Made by a program: the position numbers and the translations under genes. 37,187 bases of DNA from an uncultured Chloroflexota bacterium (GTDB lineage Bacteria; Chloroflexota; Chloroflexia; Thermomicrobiales; UBA6265): the NCBI GenBank assembly GCA_937901745.1, contig CALGSZ010000160.1, forward strand, positions 1-37,187. Reading direction: 5' to 3'. Shown here one piece after another: positions 25,349 through 32,455 of this stretch (position 1 is the stretch's first letter; the number at the start of each line of letters is the position of its first letter). Under the pieces are notes generated by a model, which did no database searches, was not told the origin of the DNA, and was given only the letters and a program-made list of their open reading frames with translations.

Positions 25349-26128
25349 CGCGCTGAGGCGAGATTCCGACGGAACTGCTTCCCAGGGAAGCTCCCGGCAA
25401 GCCGATGCCGCGGCCTCGTCTGCGATGACCGTCAGGCGATCTCCGGCCAGTCGTAGCCACGAGGCGGGGACGTTGGCGCTCATCGGCTCTACGAGTGCGT
25501 GGCGGAGGATATCGGCCTTCGCCTCTCCGGTGGCGATCAGCAAGAGGCGCCGCGCCTCCAACAGGGTGCCGATGCCGACCGTCAGCGCGCGGGTCGGCAC
25601 CTGCCGACCGGGGAAGTACGCGGCGGCTCCGGCTACCGATGCCGGCGTTAGCGCCACTTCCCGCGTCCGGGAGTCGGCTGGCGTGCCGGGCTCGTTGTAC
25701 GCGACGTGGCCGTTGCCGCCGATGCCGAGGATCGCGATTTCTAGGCCACCAAGGCGAGCGAGATCCGCCTCGTACTCCTGACACGCGCGGTTCAGGTCAT
25801 CCGCGAGGGAGGGGAGCGCGTGTATCCGCGCGAGCGGCACGCCCGCCCGGTCGAGCAGCTCCCGCCGCAGCCAGCCAGTCAGGCTGATGGGATCGTCCGG
25901 CGCGACACCAATGTATTCATCCAAGCAGAAGACGTGCGCTCGCGATAGGTCGAGCGTGCCGCGCTCGACGCGGGCGACGATCTCCGCGAAGAGCGGCAGC
26001 GGCGTGTTGCCGGTCGGGAGGGCGATCGCCGCCGCCGGATGCCGCGCGATCGTCTCCGTCAGCAGATCCGCCGCGAGCCGACCCATTTCGACCGGGTCCG
26101 GCACGATTATCAGCCGAGGCGCTGTCAC
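25340..26128 (-). CDS. nagB: Glucosamine-6-phosphate deaminase
   Basis: 262 aa, normal for NagB. It converts glucosamine 6-phosphate to fructose 6-phosphate and ammonia in amino-sugar catabolism. Motifs: LPTGNTPLPLF (phosphate loop, 37-47), VFCLDEYIG (catalytic Asp70), LGIGGNGHVAYNEPG with catalytic His141 and Glu146, and LTVGIGTLLEARRLLLIATG. The GGNGH form is the one found in Bacillus-type NagB. GTG 26128 follows GGAGGG. It converges with the IMPase-family gene (9-bp overlap) and diverges from the beta-lactamase-family gene at 26221. No nagA or amino-sugar transporter is in the window. Confidence 0.94.
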   Translation of the reverse strand: MTAPRLIIVPDPVEMGRLAADLLTETIARHPAAAIALPTGNTPLPLFAEIVARVERGTLDLSRAHVFCLDEYIGVAPDDPISLTGWLRRELLDRAGVPLARIHALPSLADDLNRACQEYEADLARLGGLEIAILGIGGNGHVAYNEPGTPADSRTREVALTPASVAGAAAYFPGRQVPTRALTVGIGTLLEARRLLLIATGEAKADILRHALVEPMSANVPASWLRLAGDRLTVIADEAAASACRELPWEAVPSESRLSASG

Positions 26129-26220
26129 TATTCGTTCCCTCCGCTCATCGTTCGCACCAGCGTGGCATGATATCCGAGCCTGGGCGTCGCCCGTGGCATC
26201 ATGGCGGTGAGGAGGTGGCC

Positions 26221-27345
26221 ATGAGCGCGAAGCGGAATCGAATCGAGGCGGCGCTGCGGCAGATTGACGAGTGGATCGGGCCGCAAGGGGTGTCCGGGGC
26301 CGGCGCCGCGGTGTGGCATCAGGGCGAGATCGCCGCCGAGCGGTACGCGGGCGAAGCCCAGCCGGGTATTCCCGTTGACGAGCGGACTCGGTTCGCTCTC
26401 GCCTCTGTGACGAAGCCGGTCACGGCCGCCGTCGTCATGACGCTCGTCGAGGAGGGCGCGCTGGCGCTGGATGAGCCGGTCGCTCGTTTCGTCCCGGAGT
26501 TCGCGGAACCGTCTCCCGATCCGGGCGCCGATCCCGCGTTGGAATTGCGACGGTCGGATGTCACGGTCCGTCAGCTCCTCTGCCACACCGGTGGGCTGCA
26601 GGAGGACGTGCCTCCGGGGAGCCGGCTTCTCCACTCCCGGCCGAGCCTGGACGAAATCACCGATGTGATGTGTCGCCTGCCGATGCGCGCGGCGCCGGGC
26701 GAATCCCTCCTCTACTCCAACGCCGGCTACGCGATCCTCGGCCGACTCGTGGAGCGCGTTACCGGGGAAGACTTCTGGCGCGTGGCTGAAGAGCGCGTGC
26801 TGGAGCCGCTCCGGCTCGATCACACTGTCGCTCGTCCCGGCCCGGCCCTGGACGAGCAGATCGCCCACGTGGCCGATGTCCCCCGGGCCGGGACGGATGT
26901 CGCGTCGTACAACGGATCCTATTGGCGCGGCCTTGGCATCCCTTGGGGTGGTCTGTTCGGCACGCCGCGCGACCTCGTCCGCTTCGCGGGCGCGTTCCTC
27001 CCCGGCGGACCGAGCCTCCTGGCGCCCGCGACGGCGGCGCTGATGACCAGCGATCAGGCGGGCGGCGTCTCCGGCGGCGTGCAGAGCATGAAGGTCGTTT
27101 GGCACCCCGCCCGTTGGGGGCTCGGCTGGGAGGTCAAGGGGGAGAAGCGTCGCCACTGGACCGGCGAGCTGACCTCGTTCCGCACCTTCTGCCACTTCGG
27201 CGCGGCGGGCACGCTGCTCTGGGCCGATCCCGAGCGGGACGTGGCTCTCGCTGTCTTCGGTACCCGGACCACGACGCACCTCTGGCCGTTTGTCCCAGCC
27301 CGCTGGGCTCGTCTCTCGAATGCTATCATCGCCGCTGTTTCGTGA
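26221..27345 (+). CDS. Serine beta-lactamase / DD-peptidase family protein
   Basis: 374 aa. Class C-like serine hydrolase: SVTK (62-65, nucleophile Ser62), YSN (165-167) and a C-terminal HFGAAG in place of KTG. RQLLCHTGGL and LLYSNAGYAILGRLVE are typical family blocks. There is no signal peptide, so a cytoplasmic esterase or peptidase role is more likely than antibiotic resistance; the family also contains D-aminopeptidases and carboxylesterases. ATG 26221 is preceded by GAGGAGG; the longer frame from 26167 covers the divergent promoter. The next plus-strand gene starts 67 bases after the stop. Confidence 0.9.
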   Translation: MSAKRNRIEAALRQIDEWIGPQGVSGAGAAVWHQGEIAAERYAGEAQPGIPVDERTRFALASVTKPVTAAVVMTLVEEGALALDEPVARFVPEFAEPSPDPGADPALELRRSDVTVRQLLCHTGGLQEDVPPGSRLLHSRPSLDEITDVMCRLPMRAAPGESLLYSNAGYAILGRLVERVTGEDFWRVAEERVLEPLRLDHTVARPGPALDEQIAHVADVPRAGTDVASYNGSYWRGLGIPWGGLFGTPRDLVRFAGAFLPGGPSLLAPATAALMTSDQAGGVSGGVQSMKVVWHPARWGLGWEVKGEKRRHWTGELTSFRTFCHFGAAGTLLWADPERDVALAVFGTRTTTHLWPFVPARWARLSNAIIAAVS

Positions 27346-27412
27346 CGATCCATCGGAAAGGATGCGTCTGGTAGCATGGCGCTACGTGGTTTATCCCTGG
27401 AGGCGCCCGAGA

Positions 27413-28600
27413 ATGATGCTGTTACGGAATCGAACCTTACTGATTGGAGGGCGCCTCGCCCTGGCAGTCGTCGTCGCTGTCATCGCTCTCGCGATCTTCC
27501 CCGCTCGCGCGGCGGTGGCCGCTGAGTTCCGCTCGGGCGATTCGGTGAGCGTTGAGGCGAGCGAAACGGTCCAGGACGATCTCTATCTCAGCGGTGGCAC
27601 GGTCGAGATCGCGGGTACCGTCACTGGAGACGCGGTCGTGACCGCCGGCGAGGTCGATGTACCAGGGCAGGTCGAGGGGAGCCTGATTGTCGCGGCGGGA
27701 ACGACGGAGATCACCGGAACGATCGGCCGGTCCGTGCGCGCCGCCACCGGTGAGCTTACCGTGAGCGGCAATATCACGGGCGATCTCGTCGTCTTTAGCG
27801 GGCGGGTCACGATCGAGGAGGGCGCGACAATAGGGGGCGATCTCGTCGTCGGCAGCGGCGATGTTGTCAGTCGTGGCTCGGTCGGCGGCGATATCCGTGG
27901 CAGCGCGGACGAGCTCGATATCTCTGGCCCGGTCGCGGGCAACGTTCGCATAGATACGGATCGGCTGCGGCTCAGGTCCGGCGCCGAGATTGGCGGCGAT
28001 TTACGCTATACCAGCCGCAACGAGGCCCGGATCGCCGACGGGGCGACGGTGAGAGGCGCCACCGAGCACTCGCGGCCGCAGCGTTTCTATCCTGGCGACA
28101 GCTTCGCCGCGTGGCTCGGTAGCGCGATCTTCCGGTTGATCTGCGCGCTCGTCGCTGGCTTGGCCGTGATCGTCATCATGCCGCGAACGGCAGCCTCGAT
28201 CGCCGAGGGCATCCGTCAGGCGCCGCTCGCGTCCTTTCTCGTTGGGCTCGTGCTCTTCTTCCTCATCCCGCTGGCGATCGTCGTCCTGCTCGTGACGCTG
28301 ATCGGCATCCCGCTGGCGCTGATCCTGCTGGCGCTGTATGTGATCGTCCTCTACTTGAGTCAGGTCTTCCTCGGCCTCGCGCTCGGCCGTATCCTCCTAC
28401 CCGGCCGGTGGGATACCGCCAGCCGGGGGTACAACCTGCTCGCGATGACGATCGGCGTCATCATCATCGCCGGTTTGCGCTTGCTGCCGGTCCCGTTCCT
28501 CAGCCTCGTCATCGCCATCCTGACCGCGGTTATCGGACTCGGAGCGGTCGTCGTCGGCCTCCGGCGTGCCCGGCGCGCGGTTTCGCTGTCAGGCGTCTGA
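27413..28600 (+). CDS. Polymer-forming (bactofilin-like) membrane protein
   Basis: 395 aa. A hydrophobic leader (residues 10-37, ending FPARAAVAAEF) is followed by about 180 residues of short beta-helix repeats rich in Gly, Val and Thr (SGGTVEIAGTVTGDAVV, GEVDVPGQVEGSLIVAAG), as in polymer-forming cytoskeletal proteins. The C-terminal 160 residues hold about four to six membrane helices (LICALVAGLAVIVIM, GLVLFFLIPLAIVVLLV, LALYVIVLYLSQVFLGLAL, TAVIGLGAVVVGL). Inference: an exported beta-helical domain anchored by the C-terminal helices, with an envelope role. ATG 27413 follows GGAGGC at eight bases; ATG 27362 is a poorer alternative. An 11-bp hairpin follows the stop. Confidence 0.85.
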   Translation: MMLLRNRTLLIGGRLALAVVVAVIALAIFPARAAVAAEFRSGDSVSVEASETVQDDLYLSGGTVEIAGTVTGDAVVTAGEVDVPGQVEGSLIVAAGTTEITGTIGRSVRAATGELTVSGNITGDLVVFSGRVTIEEGATIGGDLVVGSGDVVSRGSVGGDIRGSADELDISGPVAGNVRIDTDRLRLRSGAEIGGDLRYTSRNEARIADGATVRGATEHSRPQRFYPGDSFAAWLGSAIFRLICALVAGLAVIVIMPRTAASIAEGIRQAPLASFLVGLVLFFLIPLAIVVLLVTLIGIPLALILLALYVIVLYLSQVFLGLALGRILLPGRWDTASRGYNLLAMTIGVIIIAGLRLLPVPFLSLVIAILTAVIGLGAVVVGLRRARRAVSLSGV

Positions 28601-28632
28601 AAATCGGCGGAGCGGCAGTACTGAAACAATTC

Positions 28633-28671
28633 GCGGGGAGCCGACTTGCCCGATTAGGGACGGCTCCCCGC
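28633..28671. terminator. Bidirectional terminator between convergent genes
   Basis: GCGGGGAGCCG (28633-28643) and CGGCTCCCCGC (28661-28671) make a perfect 11-bp stem with a 17-base loop. It lies midway between the convergent polymer-forming gene and cold-shock gene. T tracts are weak on both sides (GAATTGTTTC on the minus side). Confidence 0.7.
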
Positions 28672-28709
28672 AATGCGTGGGCTGAAGCTGAGGACGCGAC
28701 GCGGTCCGG

Positions 28710-29021
28710 CTAGGATTCCGTTGCCGCGCTCTCGGTGGGCGCCGCCTCAGCTTCTGCTGGCGCGGCCTCCGCTGCCGGAGTCTCCGCCGCCGCCGGCGCA
28801 CTCTCACCCTCGATCACGCGGACGTTGATCGCGGCCGGTCCCTTCGGGCGTTGCCCCATCTGATACTCGACGCGCTCTCCCGGCTCCAGCCAGGCCGCGC
28901 GGTTCGGATCGCGCCGGACCACGCCGCTCTTGTGGACGTAGACCAGATCGCCCTTCCCCTCGGGCTTGATCCAGCCGTAACCACCGGATTTCGACCAGAC
29001 TTTCACGGTTCCGACAGGCAT
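28710..29021 (-). CDS. Cold-shock-domain protein with acidic Ala/Glu tail
   Basis: 103 aa. Residues 1-68 match the cold-shock fold: GTVKVWSKSGGYGWIKPEGK with RNP1-like GGYGWI, RNP2-like DLVYVH, then GERVEYQMGQRPKGPAAINV. This differs from standard CspA (KGFGFI, DVFVH), with Tyr and Trp replacing the nucleic-acid-stacking Phe residues. Residues 70-103 are an Ala/Glu/Pro-rich acidic tail absent from CspA. Presumed single-stranded RNA/DNA binding. ATG 29021 follows GGAGGGAG. The leader contains the GCCGGG/CCCGGC hairpin at 29047-29064, which could affect expression. Confidence 0.87.
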   Translation of the reverse strand: MPVGTVKVWSKSGGYGWIKPEGKGDLVYVHKSGVVRRDPNRAAWLEPGERVEYQMGQRPKGPAAINVRVIEGESAPAAAETPAAEAAPAEAEAAPTESAATES

Positions 29022-29046
29022 CGACTCCCTCCACCGGACATCTCAT

Positions 29047-29071
29047 GCCGGGTTGGCGCCCGGCTGTTTTT
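29047..29071 (+). terminator. Intrinsic-terminator-like hairpin upstream of the cold-shock gene
   Basis: Plus strand: GCCGGG (29047-29052), TTGGCG loop, CCCGGC (29059-29064), then TGTTTTT. This is a classic rho-independent terminator on the strand opposite the cold-shock gene. It would stop read-through from the left or antisense transcripts. On the minus strand the same dyad lies in the cold-shock mRNA leader, about 26 bases from the ATG. Confidence 0.6.
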
Positions 29072-29087
29072 CGCACACGAATCAAGC

Positions 29088-29112
29088 GACCGGAACCCGC
29101 AACGGGCCGGTC
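29088..29112. repeat. Interrupted inverted repeat between the XRE and cold-shock genes
   Basis: GACCGG-AA-CCCG-CAA-CGGG-CCGGTC: a 6-bp plus 4-bp stem with a two-base bulge and three-base loop. It may be the terminator of the XRE operon (minus strand) or part of the cold-shock leader. No T tract follows. Confidence 0.4.
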
Positions 29113-29177
29113 TCCCCAAACCGCCCTAGCCTACCACGAACCTTCATCCCTAGAGCCGAAGGACGGCAGGCCAGCTC

Positions 29178-29459
29178 CTAGCTTTGGCTCTGCAGTGCCT
29201 CTTGGGACGCGTGCGCGTCGTCGCTGGTCGCCGACGACGCTTCGGGCGAAGTCTCGGTTTCGACTTCGAGGAGCGCGCAGTACGCTTGGATCTGCTCCTC
29301 GGTCAGTTCATGCGGCTTGCCACGCTCGAACGCGCTCAGCTGGCTGGCGCGCACCCCGAGCTGCTTGCCCAGCTCGCTCAGGCTCAATTTGCGCGCGATG
29401 CGGCGCCAGTAACACAAGTAGCCGCGCGGATCTTGCATCTGCTCGCTCAGGTCGCTCAT
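29178..29459 (-). CDS. XRE-family helix-turn-helix protein
   Basis: 93 aa. Residues about 18-48 form the Cro/CI-type helix-turn-helix: WRRIARKLSLSELGKQLG then VRASQLSAFERGK. The rest is an acidic Glu/Thr/Ser-rich tail (ETETSPEASS and beyond), so there is no sensor or dimerisation domain of recognisable type. It starts 30 bases after the PrimPol stop on the same strand and is probably cotranscribed with it and cdd. It may regulate that operon. ATG 29459 has a G/A-rich upstream (GGGGGACGAGGG) but poor spacing. Confidence 0.85.
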   Translation of the reverse strand: MSDLSEQMQDPRGYLCYWRRIARKLSLSELGKQLGVRASQLSAFERGKPHELTEEQIQAYCALLEVETETSPEASSATSDDAHASQEALQSQS

Positions 29460-29489
29460 CCCTCGTCCCCCACTCTTGACCGGTATTCT

Positions 29490-30308
29490 TCACGCAGTCC
29501 GCTGTTTCGTCCACGCCTCGAGCGCGCGCTGCACCTCCGCGACATCGTTTCGCGGCATCGTCCAGCGCCGCTCGTCCGCCGCCACGCGCTCCGGCTCGGC
29601 GAGCGATTCGTCGAACGTTTCCAGTTCGTCGCTCGTCAGCGGCACGCTGACGAGACCTGTCGCCACATGCAGCGAATAGGGCACGCGGGCGTTCGCGTTC
29701 GGCTTCAGGATCAGCTTGTCGAAGAGGAGCGCCGCCCGCTCCTTCGGGTCCTCGCGCAACGCATTCGTCACGACCAGCGGACCATCCGGCCCGACCGCAT
29801 CGCGGATCGGCGCTGCCCGCTCGTCGGTTTCCAGCCGCTCCCCGACCCGCGCGGCGAGCGCTTCGACGAGCGCTTGCTCGAAATCCCAGAGGCTGCGCCG
29901 GCCCAGCTTCCGCAGGTCGGGCATCTCCCACATCAGGTGGAATCCGTCGGAGCCGGAGTACTTCACGAGCGCCTGGAGCCGCTGCTCCGTGATGAGATCG
30001 AGCGCGTGCAAGGCGCCGATGCGGGCCATCTCGGTCGGGAGCTCGCGCGAGTCGATGTCGAGGAAGAACCAGGCTCCCGGTCCCTCCGGCTTGATGTGCC
30101 CGTGGAAGGCGAGGACATGCTGCTTCGCCCAGCGGACGATGTCGTCCGTCGTCTCGATCCGGATCGGGCGACGATCCTTGCCGTGCCCGGCGTGTCGCCG
30201 GTAGACGGCTTGCCCGTCCCGGAAGCGCTGCTCGACCGCAACCTTGCGGCCGGAAAGGAACGGCAGCATCCGCTCCGCGACCGTGGTGTAGTACTCGACG
30301 GGAGTCAT
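29490..30308 (-). CDS. Stand-alone archaeo-eukaryotic primase / PrimPol-family protein
   Basis: 272 aa. Archaeo-eukaryotic primase motifs: I FFLDIDSRE with the DxD metal ligands Asp84/Asp86; II KYSGSDGFHLMW (SxxGxH, 118-124); III region FDKLILKPN (Asp197), followed by ARVPYSLHVATGLVSVPL, which resembles the PriS 'RLPGSLHGKTGL' block more than LigD. The N-terminal VEYYTTVAERMLPFLSGRKV is shared with the LigD polymerase domain. No ligase or nuclease domain is attached and no ku gene is nearby. Expected activity: nucleotidyl transfer (primer synthesis or gap filling). ATG 30308 overlaps the cdd stop by 4 bases (ATGA). The frame extension to 30458 overlaps cdd and is rejected. Confidence 0.88.
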   Translation of the reverse strand: MTPVEYYTTVAERMLPFLSGRKVAVEQRFRDGQAVYRRHAGHGKDRRPIRIETTDDIVRWAKQHVLAFHGHIKPEGPGAWFFLDIDSRELPTEMARIGALHALDLITEQRLQALVKYSGSDGFHLMWEMPDLRKLGRRSLWDFEQALVEALAARVGERLETDERAAPIRDAVGPDGPLVVTNALREDPKERAALLFDKLILKPNANARVPYSLHVATGLVSVPLTSDELETFDESLAEPERVAADERRWTMPRNDVAEVQRALEAWTKQRTA

Positions 30309-30736
30309 GGGGCACCGTCCAGGTCGCGAGGGCCGAATGGGCGCGGGAGGAGATCGCTGAGCGGCACGATTTCCGGTCCAGCCTCGCCGTCCATGATGAC
30401 CAGTAGGTCGCCCTGCCTCGGCTTGAACTCGTTGAGGACCTGACGGCACGCGCCGCACGGGGTCACCGTCGAAACGCGCGGCGCCGTCACTGCCACCGCG
30501 AGCAACGTCCGATGCCCGGCGGCGACGGCGGTTGCGACGGCGGTTCGCTCGGCGCAGACCGTCAGCCCGTAGCTCGCGTTCTCGACGTTGCAGCCGGTGA
30601 TGACTGTCCCATCCGCGGTCAGGACCGCCGCTCCGACTGGGAATCGGGAGTACGGCGCGTAGGCGCGGGTCGCGGCATCCCGCGCAGCCGCGAGCAGGCG
30701 CTCGGCTGTCGCTTGGTCAATCGTCCTCGCTGTCAC
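30305..30736 (-). CDS. cdd: Cytidine deaminase
   Basis: 143 aa, normal for homotetrameric Cdd, which deaminates cytidine and deoxycytidine to (deoxy)uridine in pyrimidine salvage. Motifs: AYAPYSRFPVGAAVLT, TGCNVENASYGLTVCAERTA with zinc ligand Cys61 and catalytic Glu63, and TPCGACRQVL with Cys94 and Cys97. GTG 30736 follows GGAGGAGG; the upstream frame to 30874 is not family-like. It is the first gene of the minus-strand operon cdd-PrimPol-XRE, with a 4-base overlap to the primase. The divergent region upstream holds two palindromes. Confidence 0.94.
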   Translation of the reverse strand: MTARTIDQATAERLLAAARDAATRAYAPYSRFPVGAAVLTADGTVITGCNVENASYGLTVCAERTAVATAVAAGHRTLLAVAVTAPRVSTVTPCGACRQVLNEFKPRQGDLLVIMDGEAGPEIVPLSDLLPRPFGPRDLDGAP

Positions 30737-30841
30737 GCTGGCCCTCCTCCGCGCCGCTGAGCCTGCCCGCTCTATCAATGATCGCATGCCGGTTCCTGGT
30801 CGCGATACGGGACAGGCGGGTCGAGTTCCTGCGATCATTGC

Positions 30842-30875
30842 CGCGTGGCGAGGATGCCACGCGATTGCCGGCAAT
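30842..30875. promoter_or_regulatory. Two adjacent palindromes in the cdd / unknown-gene divergent region
   Basis: CGCGTGGC (30842-30849), GAGGAT, GCCACGCG (30856-30863) is an 8-bp dyad. Immediately after it, ATTGCCGGCAAT (30864-30875) is a perfect 12-bp palindrome. They sit about 105-140 bases upstream of cdd and 53-86 bases upstream of the 244-aa gene. They could be operators for one or both genes, possibly for the XRE protein of the operon. Confidence 0.55.
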
Positions 30876-30927
30876 TTGACGACGGGTGACGGCCGCGTCC
30901 GGTGAGGTCAGGCGGCCAGAAATTCAG

Positions 30928-31662
30928 ATGGCGCAGAATTCCGATCCCGCTGATCCCATCGCTCTCAAGGTTGCGGCGTTCGTCGCGCAGGCGCTGAGCC
31001 TGGAGGACGATCCGGCTTCCTTGGCGCCGCATGTCGTCGCGCTCAAGCGGGACGCGAACGCGGGGATATCGTCGCTCGAGCTGGACTCGTCGGTCGGCCC
31101 GGCCGCGTTCCTGGTCTACCACTATCACCTGTCCGTCGCCGATGCGGAGGGACGGACGGGACGGGAGCTCTTCGAGGCAGACCTGGCAACGCTTGAGCAG
31201 GCGGCCAAGCAGGATCTGCCCGGCCCCCGCATCCTGGCGCACGCGCTCACCGACGATGAGGCGTACATCCTCGCCACGACGCCCGCGACCTACCGCGCGT
31301 TGACGGGACAAGAAGAGCCAGAATCGCTCGCCGCGACGGCAGCCGATCTGCTTCCCGGCGCTGAGACGTTGCGCATTCGGCGCGAGTCGGCGACTGAGCT
31401 GCTGCGCTTACTGCGCGAGGCGGATCTCCACGCCGGGGCATGGCTCAAGGCGATTCATGCGGAAGGTCGCCTCGCGCCGGCAGAGGAATCGTCAGAGATT
31501 CTCCCCTTCGTGGAGGAGGAGCGCGCCCTCGCCCTGTTCCTGCTCGACGAGCGGAGCATCGCCAATCTCCTGCGCGCAATCCAGCTGATGCTGCACAGCG
31601 CCCACGCTCAGGCGCGACAGGCCACGTCTGCTGAAGGCGAAGAGCCAGAAGCCGCGTCCTGA
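30928..31662 (+). CDS. Unrecognised soluble protein
   Basis: 244 aa from ATG 30928 (MAQNSDPADPIALKVAAFV); the ribosome binding site is weak and the frame is open from 30886. I do not recognise the family. No signal peptide, membrane segment or nucleotide-binding motif is seen. It is acidic and helix-rich: a first part with two strands (VVALKRDANAGISSLELDSS, then AAFLVYHYHLSVADAEGR) and a helical second part (TELLRLLREADLHAGAWLKAI and LFLLDERSIANLLRAIQLML). The C-terminus is Glu/Ala-rich. Codon use resembles neighbouring genes, so it is probably a genuine gene. It diverges from cdd and is followed by a 180-bp gap before the marR promoter. Confidence 0.75.
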   Translation: MAQNSDPADPIALKVAAFVAQALSLEDDPASLAPHVVALKRDANAGISSLELDSSVGPAAFLVYHYHLSVADAEGRTGRELFEADLATLEQAAKQDLPGPRILAHALTDDEAYILATTPATYRALTGQEEPESLAATAADLLPGAETLRIRRESATELLRLLREADLHAGAWLKAIHAEGRLAPAEESSEILPFVEEERALALFLLDERSIANLLRAIQLMLHSAHAQARQATSAEGEEPEAAS

Positions 31663-31845
31663 TCGGCTCGCGCGACGTTACGGGCCTGGATTCGACCTCC
31701 CGCGAAACTCCTCAGATCGGCGAGTAGCGTCCCTGGCCGAATGCCGTGCCTCACATCGCGTTCCCGTTTCGCGTTAATCACGTGGCGGGGGGACGCCGGT
31801 GGCTCGCTCCTCAGTGACGCACCTCGAACGCGGTCTTCCTAGGGG

Positions 31846-31890
31846 TTGACGAATCAGTTCGGTCTCCGTATAGTTCGGAGAAAGAACTAT
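31846..31890 (+). promoter_or_regulatory. marR-exporter promoter with overlapping operator
   Basis: -35 TTGACG (31846-31851), 17-base spacer, -10 TATAGT (31869-31874). A 7-bp dyad ATAGTTC (31870-31876) / GAACTAT (31884-31890) with a 7-base centre covers the -10 and start region. This is the arrangement expected for autorepression by the MarR protein starting at 31906. Confidence 0.82.
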
Positions 31891-31905
31891 TCGGGAGTCG
31901 AAGGA

Positions 31906-32406
31906 ATGACCGTGGACGAGGACACACTGATCGAAGAGGCCGTCTTACTCTTGCCGCAAATTGGCCGGCTGCTCCACACCAGCCTGATGAGTCAAGCCGA
32001 AGCCGCTTGTCTCTCGCTGGGGCAGGTCAAGGCGCTCGGGTACCTCTATCTCCACGGTAGCTCCACGATCGGGGAAGTGGCGCAGGGCCTGGGCATCGCG
32101 ATGCCGACCGCGTCCGAGCTGGTTGACCAGCTCGTGACCGGCGGATGGGCAGAGCGGCGCGTCAATCCGGCGAACCGGCGGCAGGCGCTGGTGACGCTGA
32201 CGCCGAAGGCAATGGAGTTCAGCCGGCGGATGCACGACGCGCGCCGTGCCCAGGTGAGGGCGGCGCTCAGTCGCCTCGATCGCGGCGAATGGCCGGTCTT
32301 CCTCCGATCACTGCAGGCGCTCGTTGAGGGGTTGCGCGAATCGTTCCCGCCATCCACGCCGCCGCAGTGCGGCTCGTCGCAATCGGAAATCTCACGAAAG
32401 GGCTAA
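31906..32406 (+). CDS. MarR-family transcriptional regulator
   Basis: 166 aa. Winged helix-turn-helix of the MarR family: LGQVKALGYLYLHGSSTIGE, then AQGLGIAMPTASELVDQLV (recognition helix), GWAERRVNPANRRQALVTLT (wing) and TPKAMEFSRRM. Flanking helices form the dimer interface. These proteins usually repress a linked transporter gene until a phenolic or drug ligand binds. ATG 31906 (MTVDEDTL) lies 32 bases after the -10; GGGAG lies upstream. The exporter gene starts 49 bases after its stop, so the two form an operon. The 7-bp dyad over the promoter is the probable binding site. Confidence 0.92.
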   Translation: MTVDEDTLIEEAVLLLPQIGRLLHTSLMSQAEAACLSLGQVKALGYLYLHGSSTIGEVAQGLGIAMPTASELVDQLVTGGWAERRVNPANRRQALVTLTPKAMEFSRRMHDARRAQVRAALSRLDRGEWPVFLRSLQALVEGLRESFPPSTPPQCGSSQSEISRKG

Positions 32407-32455
32407 GCAACGTCGCTGGCCGATTCTCGGCCGGCGATGGGAAGGGGAGTGCACG

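Noticed and set aside
29184..30443. Plus-strand frame of 419 codons across the XRE and PrimPol genes
   Set aside because: Spans two real minus-strand genes and has no domain of its own.
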